Source of the DNA: Arcobacter sp. F2176
Lineage (GTDB): Bacteria; Campylobacterota; Campylobacteria; Campylobacterales; Arcobacteraceae
Assembly: GCF_004116465.1 (NCBI RefSeq)
Contig: NZ_PDJV01000009.1
Span: 86,160 to 150,159, forward strand
Length of the DNA: 64,000 bases
Direction of reading: 5' to 3'
In this document: in pieces, positions 41,209 through 52,020 of the stretch
Position numbering within the stretch: the stretch's first letter is position 1
Layout of the letters: each line of letters begins with the position of its first letter
Position numbers and translations under genes: made by a program
Notes under the pieces: generated by a model
Seen by the model: only the letters and a program-made list of their open reading frames with translations
Database searches by the model: none
Told to the model about the DNA's origin: nothing

Positions 41209-42801
41209 TTGCAAACCTTAGTTAAAAAACATATAGAAGAAATACTAAAATTAGAAAATTTAGTTTTAGAAAAACCTAAAGATATATCTTTAGGTCATTT
41301 TGCAACACCTGTTGCATTCTCTTTGGCTAAAGAATTACGAAAAAATCCAATGCAAATTGCACAAGAATTAGCTGATAAGTTTAATGACTCAGAGATTTTT
41401 GATAATGTAACAGCAGTAAAAGGATTTGTTAATTTTAAACTTTCTAATACATTTTTAGAAAATCTTATTTCAAAACTTTTTGAAGATGAAAACTCATTTG
41501 CAAAAGGTGAAAATAAAAATGAAAAAATTCTTTTAGAATATGTAAGTGCAAATCCTACTGGACCACTTCATATTGGTCATGCAAGAGGTGCAATTTTTGG
41601 AGATACACTTGCTCGTGTTGGAAGACACTTGGGTTATGATGTGCAAACAGAATATTATATCAATGATGCTGGTGCTCAGATGGATATGCTTGGTCTTTCT
41701 GTATCATTAGCTGGACGTGAGTTTTTATTAAATGAAACAGTTGAGTATCCAGAGTCTTATTATAGAGGTGAATATTTAGTTGATATTGCAAAAGAGATTC
41801 AAAAGAATTTTGGCGATGATATTTTTAATGATGAGTCAAGATTTAGAGAAATGGCAATGTTTGCTAAAGATGAAGTTCTAAAAATCATAAAAAAAGATTT
41901 AAAAGATATTGGAATAGAGTTTGATACTTTTATTTCAGAAAACTCTTTATACTCTTCATGGGAAGATACAAAAAATGTTTTAGAAAAAAATGGTTCTTTG
42001 TATGAAAAAGATGAGAAAATATTTTTAAAATCAACAGCACATGGTGATGATAGTGATCGAGTTGTCGTAAGAGACAATGGGATCCCTACTTATCTTGCTG
42101 GTGATATAATTTATCATAAAAATAAATATGATAGAAACTTTGATAGATACATAAATATTTGGGGTGCAGATCACCATGGATATATTACAAGAGTAAAAGC
42201 TGCAATTGAGTTTTTAGGAAATGATTCATCTAAATTAGAAATTATTCTTTCTCAGATGGTACAACTTTTAAAAGGTGGAGAGCCTTATAAAATGAGTAAG
42301 AGAAAAGGTAACTTCATTCTTATGAGTGATATTTCTGATGAAATTGGTGCTGATGCTTTAAGATTTGTATTTTTGACAAGAAAAAGTGATACACACTTGG
42401 AATTTGATTTAGAAACTTTAAAAAACCAAGATTCTTCAAATCCAGTATTTTATATAAATTATGCCCACGCTAGAATAAATCAAGTATTTGTAAAAGCAAA
42501 CTTAACTCCAAAAGATGTAATAAATGAAAAATTTGGAGATTTAAACGAAGATAGTATAAACTTAATTTATGAAGCTTTACTTTTACCAACAGTTATAAAT
42601 GAAGCTTTTGAAAAAAGGGATATGCAAAAAATAACTGATTATTTGTATAATCTTGCATCTTCAGTTCATAAGTTCTATAATGAACATAAGATATTAGAAA
42701 CACAAGAACAAAATAGTTACTTAAAAGTATTAAGTGTAGTTTCTTTATCAATAAGAACAGGTTTAAAATTATTAGGAATCGAGGCCAAGGAGGTAATGTA
42801 A
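41209..42801 (+). CDS. argS: Arginyl-tRNA synthetase
   Basis: A 530-residue class I synthetase: the HIGH motif occurs as HIGHARGAIFGD after NPTGPLHIGH, and KMSKR as EPYKMSKRKGNF; the C-terminal DALR anticodon-binding domain includes the HARINQVF segment. Start is TTG at 41209 with AGGGATTAG upstream. Its stop overlaps the following 38-aa membrane gene (TAATG). Confidence 0.96.
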   Translation: MQTLVKKHIEEILKLENLVLEKPKDISLGHFATPVAFSLAKELRKNPMQIAQELADKFNDSEIFDNVTAVKGFVNFKLSNTFLENLISKLFEDENSFAKGENKNEKILLEYVSANPTGPLHIGHARGAIFGDTLARVGRHLGYDVQTEYYINDAGAQMDMLGLSVSLAGREFLLNETVEYPESYYRGEYLVDIAKEIQKNFGDDIFNDESRFREMAMFAKDEVLKIIKKDLKDIGIEFDTFISENSLYSSWEDTKNVLEKNGSLYEKDEKIFLKSTAHGDDSDRVVVRDNGIPTYLAGDIIYHKNKYDRNFDRYINIWGADHHGYITRVKAAIEFLGNDSSKLEIILSQMVQLLKGGEPYKMSKRKGNFILMSDISDEIGADALRFVFLTRKSDTHLEFDLETLKNQDSSNPVFYINYAHARINQVFVKANLTPKDVINEKFGDLNEDSINLIYEALLLPTVINEAFEKRDMQKITDYLYNLASSVHKFYNEHKILETQEQNSYLKVLSVVSLSIRTGLKLLGIEAKEVM

Positions 42802-42917
42802 TGAAATGGATCATTATTATTTTCGCCGCAATACTTACTTTAGCAATAGTTACAGGTTACATGGGTGGAGCAAAAGAGGCCACAGGTAATTATGGAAAAG
42901 TTATGAGAGGAGGGTGA
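42801..42917 (+). CDS. 38-aa small membrane protein downstream of argS
   Basis: A short gene of 38 codons, beginning at the ATG that overlaps the argS stop (TAATG) and ending TGA at 42917. An AAGGAGG ribosome binding site lies 4-10 bases upstream, very strong for this genome. The product has one predicted transmembrane helix (WIIIIFAAILTLAIVTGYM) and a glycine-rich tail (GGAKEATGNYGKVMRGG). No function recognised. The strong ribosome binding site and overlap with argS make it likely translated. Confidence 0.65.
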   Translation: MKWIIIIFAAILTLAIVTGYMGGAKEATGNYGKVMRGG

Positions 42918-42931
42918 ATTAACCCTCTCTT
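42905..42931. terminator. Bidirectional terminator between converging small ORF and rsfS
   Basis: AGAG-G-AGGGT pairs with ACCCTCTCT with one bulged G; the loop (GAATTA) contains parts of both converging stop codons. Symmetric position suggests termination in both directions. Confidence 0.5.
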
Positions 42932-43245
42932 GTAATCTCTAGTTCACTTAAGAACTCTTCTAATGAATATTTTTCTCTTGTTTTTTCTGTCATTAGGTGT
43001 ATAAAAGCATCTCCTAAATCAATAACAGTCCAATCATCATTATCATCAACTCTTAAAAATTCTTCACCAGCTGGTTTTAATTCTTCTTTTAAATAGTTTA
43101 ATAAAGCAAATCCATGCTTAGCATTTAATGTTGTTGCAATAACAACAAAATCTACAATATAATCTTTGTCTTTAAGATTGATAAGTTCAACATTTACTGC
43201 TTTCTTATCTTCTAAGACTTTTACAATTGTTTCTTCTCTAGTCAA
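42919..43245 (-). CDS. rsfS: Ribosome silencing factor RsfS
   Basis: A 108-residue RsfS/Iojap protein with the family sequence KDYIVDFVVIATTLNAKHGFALLNYLK and a C-terminal DWTVIDLGDAFIHLMTEKTREKYSLEEF. It binds ribosomal protein L14 and blocks subunit joining in starvation. The TTG at 43245 is preferred as start because AAAAAGG lies eight bases upstream and it gives the usual N-terminus (TREETIVKVLEDKKAVNVELI); an upstream ATG at 43284 would begin inside nadD. It follows nadD in the same operon. Confidence 0.92.
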   Translation of the reverse strand: MTREETIVKVLEDKKAVNVELINLKDKDYIVDFVVIATTLNAKHGFALLNYLKEELKPAGEEFLRVDDNDDWTVIDLGDAFIHLMTEKTREKYSLEEFLSELEITREG

Positions 43246-43258
43246 TATATGTACCTTT

Positions 43259-43795
43259 TTAGTGCCAAAATTTTTTGACATCATCTTTTATTTTATTTGG
43301 AACAAACTCTAAGTCCAAATTATTTCTTAATTCAGTAGAGCTTATATCAATATCTACTTCTAAAGTCAATATATTATCATAAATATCATTACAAAATCCA
43401 TTTCTTGTAACAACAACCAATTCTACTTCATTTAAAATCTTATCAACTTTATACCAAGTATTTAATTTTTCATAATTGTCTGCACCAATAATAAAATATG
43501 TTTTATCAGGGTTGTAGTACTCTTTTAAATATTGTATTGTTTCTATAGAATATACAGGTCTGTTTTTATTTATTTCATAATCACTAACTATAACTTTTTC
43601 ACAATCTTTGAAATTTTTACTCAATAAATACAATCTTTCATTTGGGCTTAAATGTGAAGTTATCTTTTGAGGATTTAAAAAAGTAGGAACTAAAATAATT
43701 AGATCTAAGTCAAGTTTGTCTAAAGCTTCTATTACGATAGTTTCATGGGCGATATGCACCGGGTCAAAGCTACCACCAAAAATTGCAATTTGCAC
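43259..43795 (-). CDS. nadD: Nicotinate-nucleotide adenylyltransferase
   Basis: A 178-residue NadD: it starts MQIAIFGGSFDPVHIAHE with the nucleotidyltransferase GxFDxxHxxH motif, and ends with DISSTELRNNL, the ISSTxIR motif. It makes NaAD in NAD synthesis. Start is GTG at 43795. It is divergent from gap across 90 bases and overlaps the region 5' of rsfS, matching the nadD-rsfS / gapA arrangement in Campylobacter. Confidence 0.94.
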   Translation of the reverse strand: MQIAIFGGSFDPVHIAHETIVIEALDKLDLDLIILVPTFLNPQKITSHLSPNERLYLLSKNFKDCEKVIVSDYEINKNRPVYSIETIQYLKEYYNPDKTYFIIGADNYEKLNTWYKVDKILNEVELVVVTRNGFCNDIYDNILTLEVDIDISSTELRNNLDLEFVPNKIKDDVKKFWH

Positions 43796-43885
43796 TTAAT
43801 ATAATCCTTTGTATTATACTTAAATTATATTATAGCAACTTTTAGATAAAATGCCTAAAATATATATAAAAATAAGAGGGACGAA

Positions 43886-44884
43886 ATGGCTATAAAAGTT
43901 GCTATAAATGGTTTTGGAAGAATTGGTAGATGTGTTGCTAGAATTATTGAACAAAGAGATGACGTAGAATTAGTTGCGATTAATGATACAGCTTCTGTTG
44001 AGATGCTAGAGTATATCACGAAATATGATACTGTTCATGGAACTTTTAATGGAGATGTAAAAGTTGTAAATGGATTTTTAAAGATGGGAAAAATCAATGC
44101 AAAGCTTTATTCAACAAGAGATGCTAAAGAATTAACTTTTACAAAAGATTGTGGAGCAGATGTAGTTTTAGAATGTACTGGTGCATATTTAACACAAGAA
44201 TCTTGTCAAGTACATCTTGATAATGGTGCAAAAAAAGTAGTTATGTCTGCACCTGCAAAAGATAATACTCCAACTTTTGTATTAGGTGTTAATGAAAAAG
44301 AGTATAAAGGGCAATTAATTGTTTCAAATGCTTCTTGTACAACAAACTGCTTAGGACCAATAGCTAAAATTATTGATGATGCTTATGGGATTGAAAAAGG
44401 TTTAATGACAACAATTCACTCATATACAAATGACCAAAATATCTTAGATGTAAAACATAATAAAGATAAAAGAAGAGCAAGAGCAGGGGCTCAAAATATG
44501 ATACCAACTACAACAGGTGCAGCAAAAGCAATGAAATTAATTATGCCTCAACTTGATGGAAAATTACATGGTCAAAGTGTAAGAGTTCCAACACCAAATG
44601 TTTCTATGGTTGATGTAAACTTTGTAGTTAGAAAAGATACAACAAAAGAAGAGTTAAATGCTTTATTTGAATCAAAAGCAAAAGAGTTTGCTGGAATAGT
44701 AGCCGTTGACAATGAAATGATGGTATCAAGTGACTTAGTAGGAAATACAAACTCTACAATTATAGCTTCAGATTTAACACAAGTAATTGGTGGGAATATG
44801 ATAAAAGTTATGAGTTGGTATGATAATGAGTGGGGATACTCTTCAAGATTAATAGATATGGCTGTTTACGTAGCTAAAAACTAA
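43886..44884 (+). CDS. gap: Glyceraldehyde-3-phosphate dehydrogenase, type I
   Basis: A 332-residue GAPDH: Rossmann start AIKVAINGFGRIGRCVAR, catalytic cysteine in SNASCTTNCLGP, substrate-binding RAGAQNMIPTTTGAAKA and C-terminal SWYDNEWGYSSRL. D32-region NDTAS favours NAD. It heads the gap-pgk-tpiA-fabI operon. In Campylobacterota without phosphofructokinase this operon mainly serves gluconeogenesis; that is established for relatives and assumed here. ATG at 43886, AGAGGGACG upstream. Confidence 0.97.
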   Translation: MAIKVAINGFGRIGRCVARIIEQRDDVELVAINDTASVEMLEYITKYDTVHGTFNGDVKVVNGFLKMGKINAKLYSTRDAKELTFTKDCGADVVLECTGAYLTQESCQVHLDNGAKKVVMSAPAKDNTPTFVLGVNEKEYKGQLIVSNASCTTNCLGPIAKIIDDAYGIEKGLMTTIHSYTNDQNILDVKHNKDKRRARAGAQNMIPTTTGAAKAMKLIMPQLDGKLHGQSVRVPTPNVSMVDVNFVVRKDTTKEELNALFESKAKEFAGIVAVDNEMMVSSDLVGNTNSTIIASDLTQVIGGNMIKVMSWYDNEWGYSSRLIDMAVYVAKN

Positions 44885-44892
44885 GGATATAA

Positions 44893-46089
44893 ATGAAATT
44901 ACAAGAGCTTAAGAATATTGACATATCTGGTAAAAAAATATTTATTAGATGTGATTTTAATGTTCCAATGGATGAAGATAATAATATAACTGATGATAGA
45001 AGAATAAGAAGTGCACTTAATACAATAAGATATTGTATTGATCATGATTGTTCAGTTATTTTAGCTTCTCATTTTGGAAGACCAAAAGAGCCTTTTGATG
45101 AAAAATATTCTTTAAAACCTATTGCAAAAAGATTACATACTCTTCTAAAACAAGAGATTAAAATGGCTAAAAATATTGTTCAAGATGATACTTTAGAGAT
45201 TGCAAAAAACTTAGAAGTAGGTGATATTTTACTTTTAGAAAATCTTAGATTTCATGAAGGTGAAACTAAAAATGATGAAGAGTTTGCAAAAAAACTTGCA
45301 TCAATGGCAGATGTTTATGTAAATGATGCTTTTGGTGTATCTCATAGAGCGCATGCTTCTGTTGAAGGTATTACAAAATATTTTGATATGCAACATAAAG
45401 CAGCTGGATTTTTACTTGCAAAAGAGATTAAATTTTTCCATCATATTGTGCATAATCCAAAAAGACCATTTGTATCAATTGTAGGTGGTTCAAAAGTTTC
45501 TGGAAAACTTGAGGCTTTACATAATCTTGTACCAAAAGTTGACAAAATACTTATTGGTGGTGGTATGGCTTTTACCTTTTTAAAAGCTTTAGGATTAGAA
45601 GTTGGAAAGTCTTTAGTAGAAGAGCATTTGATTCCTGAAGCAATTAAGATTATGGATGAAGCTAAAGCTCTTGGAGTAAAACTTTATTTGCCTGTTGATG
45701 TAGTTGCTGCTGAAGCTTTTGATGCAGAAGCAATTGCAAAACTTGTAACTGTTCAAGAGATACCAAAAAATTGGTTTGGATTGGATATTGGACCTGCAAC
45801 GGCACAACTGTTTAAATTAGCATTAAATGATGCAAATACAATTCTTTGGAATGGACCAATGGGTGTTTATGAAATGGATAAATTTGCAAAAGGAAGTACA
45901 AGAGTTTCCCATGCAGTTGCTCAATCTTTTGCAACAACTGTTGTAGGTGGTGGAGATACTGCTGACTTGGTTAGAATAACTGGGGATGAAGATGAAATGA
46001 CATTTATCTCAACTGGTGGTGGAGCTTCTCTAGAGTTAATCGAAGGTAAAATTCTTCCAGGTGTAAAAGCCTTACTTTTAGAGGATTAA
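44893..46089 (+). CDS. pgk: Phosphoglycerate kinase
   Basis: A 398-residue PGK with [64 protein letters not shown], and the nucleotide loop GGGDTADL plus [14 protein letters not shown]. It transfers phosphate between 1,3-bisphosphoglycerate and ADP. Second gene of the operon, 8 bases after gap, one base before tpiA. Confidence 0.97.
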   Translation: MKLQELKNIDISGKKIFIRCDFNVPMDEDNNITDDRRIRSALNTIRYCIDHDCSVILASHFGRPKEPFDEKYSLKPIAKRLHTLLKQEIKMAKNIVQDDTLEIAKNLEVGDILLLENLRFHEGETKNDEEFAKKLASMADVYVNDAFGVSHRAHASVEGITKYFDMQHKAAGFLLAKEIKFFHHIVHNPKRPFVSIVGGSKVSGKLEALHNLVPKVDKILIGGGMAFTFLKALGLEVGKSLVEEHLIPEAIKIMDEAKALGVKLYLPVDVVAAEAFDAEAIAKLVTVQEIPKNWFGLDIGPATAQLFKLALNDANTILWNGPMGVYEMDKFAKGSTRVSHAVAQSFATTVVGGGDTADLVRITGDEDEMTFISTGGGASLELIEGKILPGVKALLLED

Positions 46090-46090
46090 T

Positions 46091-47624
<1,534 letters not shown>

Positions 47625-47758
47625 TCATAAAGCGTAAGCTTTTGGCGAATTTCTGCGTTGTCAAACAAATTTTAGACACTCACTTACTAATGTAAGCTCC
47701 TGCCTAAAATTTGTTTTTCGCCTTGAACTTCACTCAAAATCTCACACTTTCTAACTAC
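47625..47758. repeat. Structured intergenic element, copy A (after fabI)
   Basis: Nested inverted repeats: outer arms 47629-47644 and 47735-47750 (13 of 16 paired), inner arms 47663-47675 and 47704-47716 (13 of 13, AAACAAATTTTAG), and apical CTTAC-TAAT-GTAAG (47683-47696). It shares with copy B the motifs CTGCGTTG, ACTTACTA, TGTAAGCTCCT and TTCGCCTTGA in the same order and orientation, whereas the paired arms differ in sequence. Mispairs in the arms are mostly A-C on the plus strand, i.e. G-U on the minus strand. No gene in it. Confidence 0.75.
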
Positions 47759-47833
47759 TTATCTTTAGTATAAAAGTTTTTGATTTAAATTCTTGGAATT
47801 TAGATTTAAGATTTTAGAAAACATAGGAATGAA

Positions 47834-49042
47834 ATGAATATTAATTTTAAAGAATTAGCAAACAAATATAAAACACCTTATTATGTGTATGATTTTGATT
47901 ATATTACAAGTCAATATAATGAATTAAAAGATGCTTTTAAAGCCAGAAAATCATTGGTTGCATATGCTGTTAAAGCAAACTCAAATTTATCTGTTATTAA
48001 ACACCTTGCCAATCTTGGTGCTGGTGCTGATTGTGTATCTATTGGTGAAGTAAAACGTGCTTTAAAAGTGGGAATTGCTCCTTATAAAATCATTTTCTCA
48101 GGGGTTGGGAAGATTGATGATGAGATAAGAGAAGCTCTTAGTTTAGATATTTTGATGATAAATGTTGAAAGTGATGCTGAATTAAATAGAGTAGAGATGA
48201 TTGCAAAAGAGTTAGGTAAAATTGCTCGAATTTCTATTAGAGTTAATCCAAACATTGACCCTCAAACACATCCATATATTTCAACTGGATTACATGAGAA
48301 TAAATTTGGAGTTGATATTGATACTGCAAAAAGAATGTATATCCAATGTAAAAACTCGGATAATCTAGATCCTGTTGGAATTCATTTGCATATTGGTTCT
48401 CAATTAACTCAACTAGACCCTATAAAAGAGTCTGTAAAAATTGTAGCTGATTTAGTTAGAAACTTAAAAGCTATAAAAATAGAGCTATCTTTTATGGATA
48501 TTGGTGGAGGACTTGGTATTGTTTATGATAATGAGAAACTTATTGATACAAATGAGTATGCACAATCAGTATTAGAGACTATGTTTGGACTTGATATAAC
48601 AGTTGTATGTGAACCAGGTAGATTTATGGTTGGAAATGCTGGAACTTTTATTACAAAAGTTTTATATGAAAAAGTAAATGGTGATAAAAGATTTGTGATA
48701 GTTGATGGGGCTATGAATGACTTAATTAGACCAGCTTTATACAACGCTCAACACAAAATTGAAGTTATTGATAAAAGTTCTGATATATCTGATTGTAATT
48801 TAGTTGGACCTATTTGTGAAAGTGGAGACTTTTTTGCAAAAAATATTAAATTACCAAAAACTGAGCATAATGATTTAGTGGCTATTTATTCTGCAGGGGC
48901 CTATTGCTTCACGATGGCATCTAACTACAATACAAGAGGTAGAGTTGCTGAAATTGCTGTGGAAAATGGTAAAGATAGACTTATAAGAAAAAGAGAAACT
49001 TTTGAAGATATAATTGCACTTGAAGAGGAATTTATAAAATAA
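47834..49042 (+). CDS. lysA: Diaminopimelate decarboxylase
   Basis: A 402-residue PLP enzyme of the alanine racemase-fold: PLP lysine in VAYAVKANSNLSVIK, GLHENKFGVD, HLHIGSQ, DIGGGLGI, EPGRFMVGNAG and GPICESGDFFAK. It makes lysine from meso-DAP. It is followed without a gap by a HAD gene, and then pheA, hisC and dxs, an apparent biosynthetic operon. Confidence 0.96.
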   Translation: MNINFKELANKYKTPYYVYDFDYITSQYNELKDAFKARKSLVAYAVKANSNLSVIKHLANLGAGADCVSIGEVKRALKVGIAPYKIIFSGVGKIDDEIREALSLDILMINVESDAELNRVEMIAKELGKIARISIRVNPNIDPQTHPYISTGLHENKFGVDIDTAKRMYIQCKNSDNLDPVGIHLHIGSQLTQLDPIKESVKIVADLVRNLKAIKIELSFMDIGGGLGIVYDNEKLIDTNEYAQSVLETMFGLDITVVCEPGRFMVGNAGTFITKVLYEKVNGDKRFVIVDGAMNDLIRPALYNAQHKIEVIDKSSDISDCNLVGPICESGDFFAKNIKLPKTEHNDLVAIYSAGAYCFTMASNYNTRGRVAEIAVENGKDRLIRKRETFEDIIALEEEFIK

Positions 49043-49822
49043 ATGAATAAAGCTTATTTCATTGATGTACAAGGTACATTAATTGATGATATTAATAAAG
49101 ATCCAATAAATGGTGCAATAGAATTTATTGACACTTTAAATGAAAAAAACATACCTTATGTTGTAATTACAAACAACACTAAATTTAAAAGCGAAGATTT
49201 TAAAAAGTTTTTAAATGACAAAGGATTTAATATAAAAAATTATATTGATCCTTTTTATATCTTAAACACTGTAACAAATGAAAAAACAGTTGCAGCATTT
49301 GGGACAGATGAATTTTTAAAAACAATGGTTGATTTGGGTTATATTTTAGATTATGAAAATCCAAAAGAGTTAATAGTCTCTATTAAAAAAGATTACACAA
49401 ATGAAGATTATGCTTCTATGATAGAAATTGCTCTAATGGTAAATAGCATAATTGGTATGCATGATACTTCTATATACTCAAAAGATGGAAGAAGATACCC
49501 AGGTGTTGGGGCAATTATGAAGATGATAAAATTTGCCACTAATAAAGACTATAAGGTAGTTGGAAAACCTTCTATTGGGTTTTTTCAAAGTGCTAAAAAT
49601 ATTATTAATGTAGATTTTAAAGATATAATGATAGTCTCTGATGATATGATAGGTGATTTAATAGGAGCTCAAAATTTGGGTATGAGTTCTTGTTTGGTAT
49701 TAAGTGGAAAAATAAAAAGTGAAGAAGAGATACTATCTACTTTAGATGAAAAAGATAAACCTAATTTTATATGTAAAGATATAGGTGGAGTTTTGAATCT
49801 TTTAAATAAAGGTGAAATATGA
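49043..49822 (+). CDS. HAD-superfamily hydrolase (NagD-like, IIA), atypical motif I
   Basis: A 259-residue HAD-IIA protein (NagD/AraL type, cap domain in the middle). Motif I reads FIDVQGTLID (residues 7-16): the nucleophile aspartate is kept (D8), but the second, acid/base aspartate is replaced by glutamine. Motif II VITNN, motif III lysine (VGKPSIGFF) and motif IV IVSDDMIGDLIGAQ are present. Such proteins dephosphorylate nucleotides or sugars. The substitution could reduce phosphatase turnover. Starts right at the lysA stop and overlaps pheA by 4 bases. Confidence 0.86.
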   Translation: MNKAYFIDVQGTLIDDINKDPINGAIEFIDTLNEKNIPYVVITNNTKFKSEDFKKFLNDKGFNIKNYIDPFYILNTVTNEKTVAAFGTDEFLKTMVDLGYILDYENPKELIVSIKKDYTNEDYASMIEIALMVNSIIGMHDTSIYSKDGRRYPGVGAIMKMIKFATNKDYKVVGKPSIGFFQSAKNIINVDFKDIMIVSDDMIGDLIGAQNLGMSSCLVLSGKIKSEEEILSTLDEKDKPNFICKDIGGVLNLLNKGEI

Positions 49823-50886
49823 GTGAAGCTGGATTATTAGAGTTAAGAAAAAAGTTAGATGCAATTGATGATGAACTTTTAGAACTTATTAATAAAAGAA
49901 TGGATTTAGTTCATGAAGTGGGACTTTTAAAAGCAAAAAGCGGTGGAGCTATTTATAGACCAGAGAGAGAAAAAGCTATTATTGATAGACTTGATACTCT
50001 AAATAAAGGTAAATTAAATAGAGCTGCGATTGAAGCATTTTTCTTAGAGATATTTGCAATAAGTAGAAATTTTGAATTACCAGAAAATATTGCATATTTA
50101 GGGCCTGAGGGAAGTTTTACTCACCAAGCAGCCGAAGCTAGATTTGGAGCTATGAGTTCATATATTTCAATTGGTTCTATTAAAGGTGTATTTAGAGAAG
50201 TTAGTACAAAAAAAGCAAGATTTGGAGTTATTCCTATTGAAAACTCTTCTAATGGAATAGTCTCAGATACAATAAATTGTCTAAGCACTTATAATCTAAA
50301 AATTATTGCTGAAGTTGTTTTAAATATTCACCATACTCTTGCAACAACTTGTGATAAAGTAAAAGATATTAAAAAGATATATTCAAAAGATATTGCCTTT
50401 GAACAATGTAGAAGATTCTTAGAAAATTTTGGACTTGATGAGGTGGAACATATTCCAGTAGAGTCAACAACAAAAGCTGCAAAATTAGCTTTAGCCGAAC
50501 CAAATAGTGCTGCTATTTGTTCACATGTCGGTGCAAAATTGTATAATCTTCCAATCTTATTTGAAAATATTGAAGACAAAGACAATAATAAAACTAGATT
50601 TTTTATAATAAGCGACTTTGAAAATGCACAAAGTGGAAATGATAAAACATCTATTTTAGTAAAACTACCAAATTTACAGGGTGTTTTAGTGGAGTTTTTA
50701 ACTGACTTTGATAAGGCTAAAATCAATTTAACTAAGATAAAATCACATATTGTTGAAGGTGACTCTATCTTTTTTATTGATTTCAATGGGCATAAAGATG
50801 ATGAAAATGTAAAAGAGATATTTAAAAAACATAAAGAATCTATTAAGTTCTTGGGTTCATATGTTAAAGAAATAGATGATATTTAA
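49819..50886 (+). CDS. pheA: Bifunctional chorismate mutase / prephenate dehydratase
   Basis: A 355-residue P-protein: an AroQ chorismate mutase domain (residues 1-85: LLELRKKLDAIDDELLELINKR), a prephenate dehydratase domain (IAYLGPEGSFTHQAAEARFG, FGVIPIENSSNGIV) and a C-terminal ACT regulatory domain (KTSILVKLPNLQGVLVEFL, ending with SYVKEID). It makes phenylpyruvate for phenylalanine. The ACT domain implies feedback inhibition by Phe. Coupled by a 4-base overlap to the HAD gene; hisC follows. Confidence 0.95.
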   Translation: MSEAGLLELRKKLDAIDDELLELINKRMDLVHEVGLLKAKSGGAIYRPEREKAIIDRLDTLNKGKLNRAAIEAFFLEIFAISRNFELPENIAYLGPEGSFTHQAAEARFGAMSSYISIGSIKGVFREVSTKKARFGVIPIENSSNGIVSDTINCLSTYNLKIIAEVVLNIHHTLATTCDKVKDIKKIYSKDIAFEQCRRFLENFGLDEVEHIPVESTTKAAKLALAEPNSAAICSHVGAKLYNLPILFENIEDKDNNKTRFFIISDFENAQSGNDKTSILVKLPNLQGVLVEFLTDFDKAKINLTKIKSHIVEGDSIFFIDFNGHKDDENVKEIFKKHKESIKFLGSYVKEIDDI

Positions 50887-50900
50887 TTTTAGGAAAATAA

Positions 50901-52007
50901 ATGAAATTTAATGAAGTTTTAGAAAATGTTACAACTTATGAAGCTGGAAAACCAATTGAATTAGTTGTTAGAGAGTATGGTGTAGATCCAAAAGATGTTA
51001 TAAAATTGGCTTCAAATGAGAATCCATATGGAACAAGTCCAAAAGTTACTGCTAAAATTCAAGAGTTAGTAAAGAATATGTTTGTTTATCCAGATGATTC
51101 TATGTATGAGTTAAAAGAGGCTTTAGGTAAAAAGTTTGATGTTGATTCATCTAATGTTATTATTGGTTCTGGAAGTGATCAAATTATAGAATTTTGTGTA
51201 CATGCAAAATGTGAAAAAGACTCTAAAATACTTATGGCAAAAACAACATTTGCTATGTATGAGATTTATGGTAAACAAACAGGTTCTCAAATAATAAAAA
51301 CAGAATCTCATACCCATGATTTAGCACAATTTTTAGCTTTGTACAAGAAACATGGTGCTGATGTTATATTTTTATGTTTGCCAAATAATCCCTTAGGTGA
51401 AGCTGTAGATACAAAAGATGTATATGAGTTTTTAGAACAAGTTGATAGTGAGACCTTAGTTGTAGTTGATGGAGCTTATAATGAATTTGCAGCATATAAA
51501 GATGAAAATAAAAAAGTAATACCACAAGATTTAATTAGTAAATTTCCAAATTGTATTTACTTAGGTACTTTTTCAAAAGCTTATGCTTTAGGTGGTATGA
51601 GAGTTGGATATGGTATTGCTGGGGCTGATATTATAAAAACTCTTTATAAATTAAGAGCACCATTTAATATTACAACTTTAACACTAGCAGCAGCTATTGA
51701 AGCATTAAAAGATGAAGAGTTTGTAACTACTTGTATTGCTAAAAACTTTGAAGAGATGAAAAGATATGAAGAGTATGCAAAATCAAGAGGTTTTGATTAT
51801 ATTCCTTCATATACAAATTTTATTGCAATTTATATGGGAGATAAATATATCTCTAAAGAAGTAGCTCAAAAGCTTTTAGAACTGGGTATTATAGTTAGAG
51901 ATTTAACTGGATATGGACAAAATGCAATAAGAATTACAATTGGTACAAATGAACAAAATACAAAAGTATTTTCTATGTTGGATGAAGTGTTAGAAAAATT
52001 AAAATAG
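50901..52007 (+). CDS. hisC: Histidinol-phosphate aminotransferase
   Basis: A 368-residue class I/II aminotransferase. Recognisable: [38 protein letters not shown], the PLP lysine in [17 protein letters not shown], and [11 protein letters not shown]. In this context, after pheA, the enzyme may also transaminate aromatic keto acids, as HisC does in several bacteria; the substrate range is inference. ATG at 50901 with AGGA upstream; dxs starts 13 bases after its stop. Confidence 0.94.
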   Translation: MKFNEVLENVTTYEAGKPIELVVREYGVDPKDVIKLASNENPYGTSPKVTAKIQELVKNMFVYPDDSMYELKEALGKKFDVDSSNVIIGSGSDQIIEFCVHAKCEKDSKILMAKTTFAMYEIYGKQTGSQIIKTESHTHDLAQFLALYKKHGADVIFLCLPNNPLGEAVDTKDVYEFLEQVDSETLVVVDGAYNEFAAYKDENKKVIPQDLISKFPNCIYLGTFSKAYALGGMRVGYGIAGADIIKTLYKLRAPFNITTLTLAAAIEALKDEEFVTTCIAKNFEEMKRYEEYAKSRGFDYIPSYTNFIAIYMGDKYISKEVAQKLLELGIIVRDLTGYGQNAIRITIGTNEQNTKVFSMLDEVLEKLK

Positions 52008-52020
52008 ATTAAGAAGAGAT

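Noticed and set aside
50328..50786. 152-codon antisense ORF in pheA
   Set aside because: Mirror of the dehydratase/ACT coding region; no independent signal.
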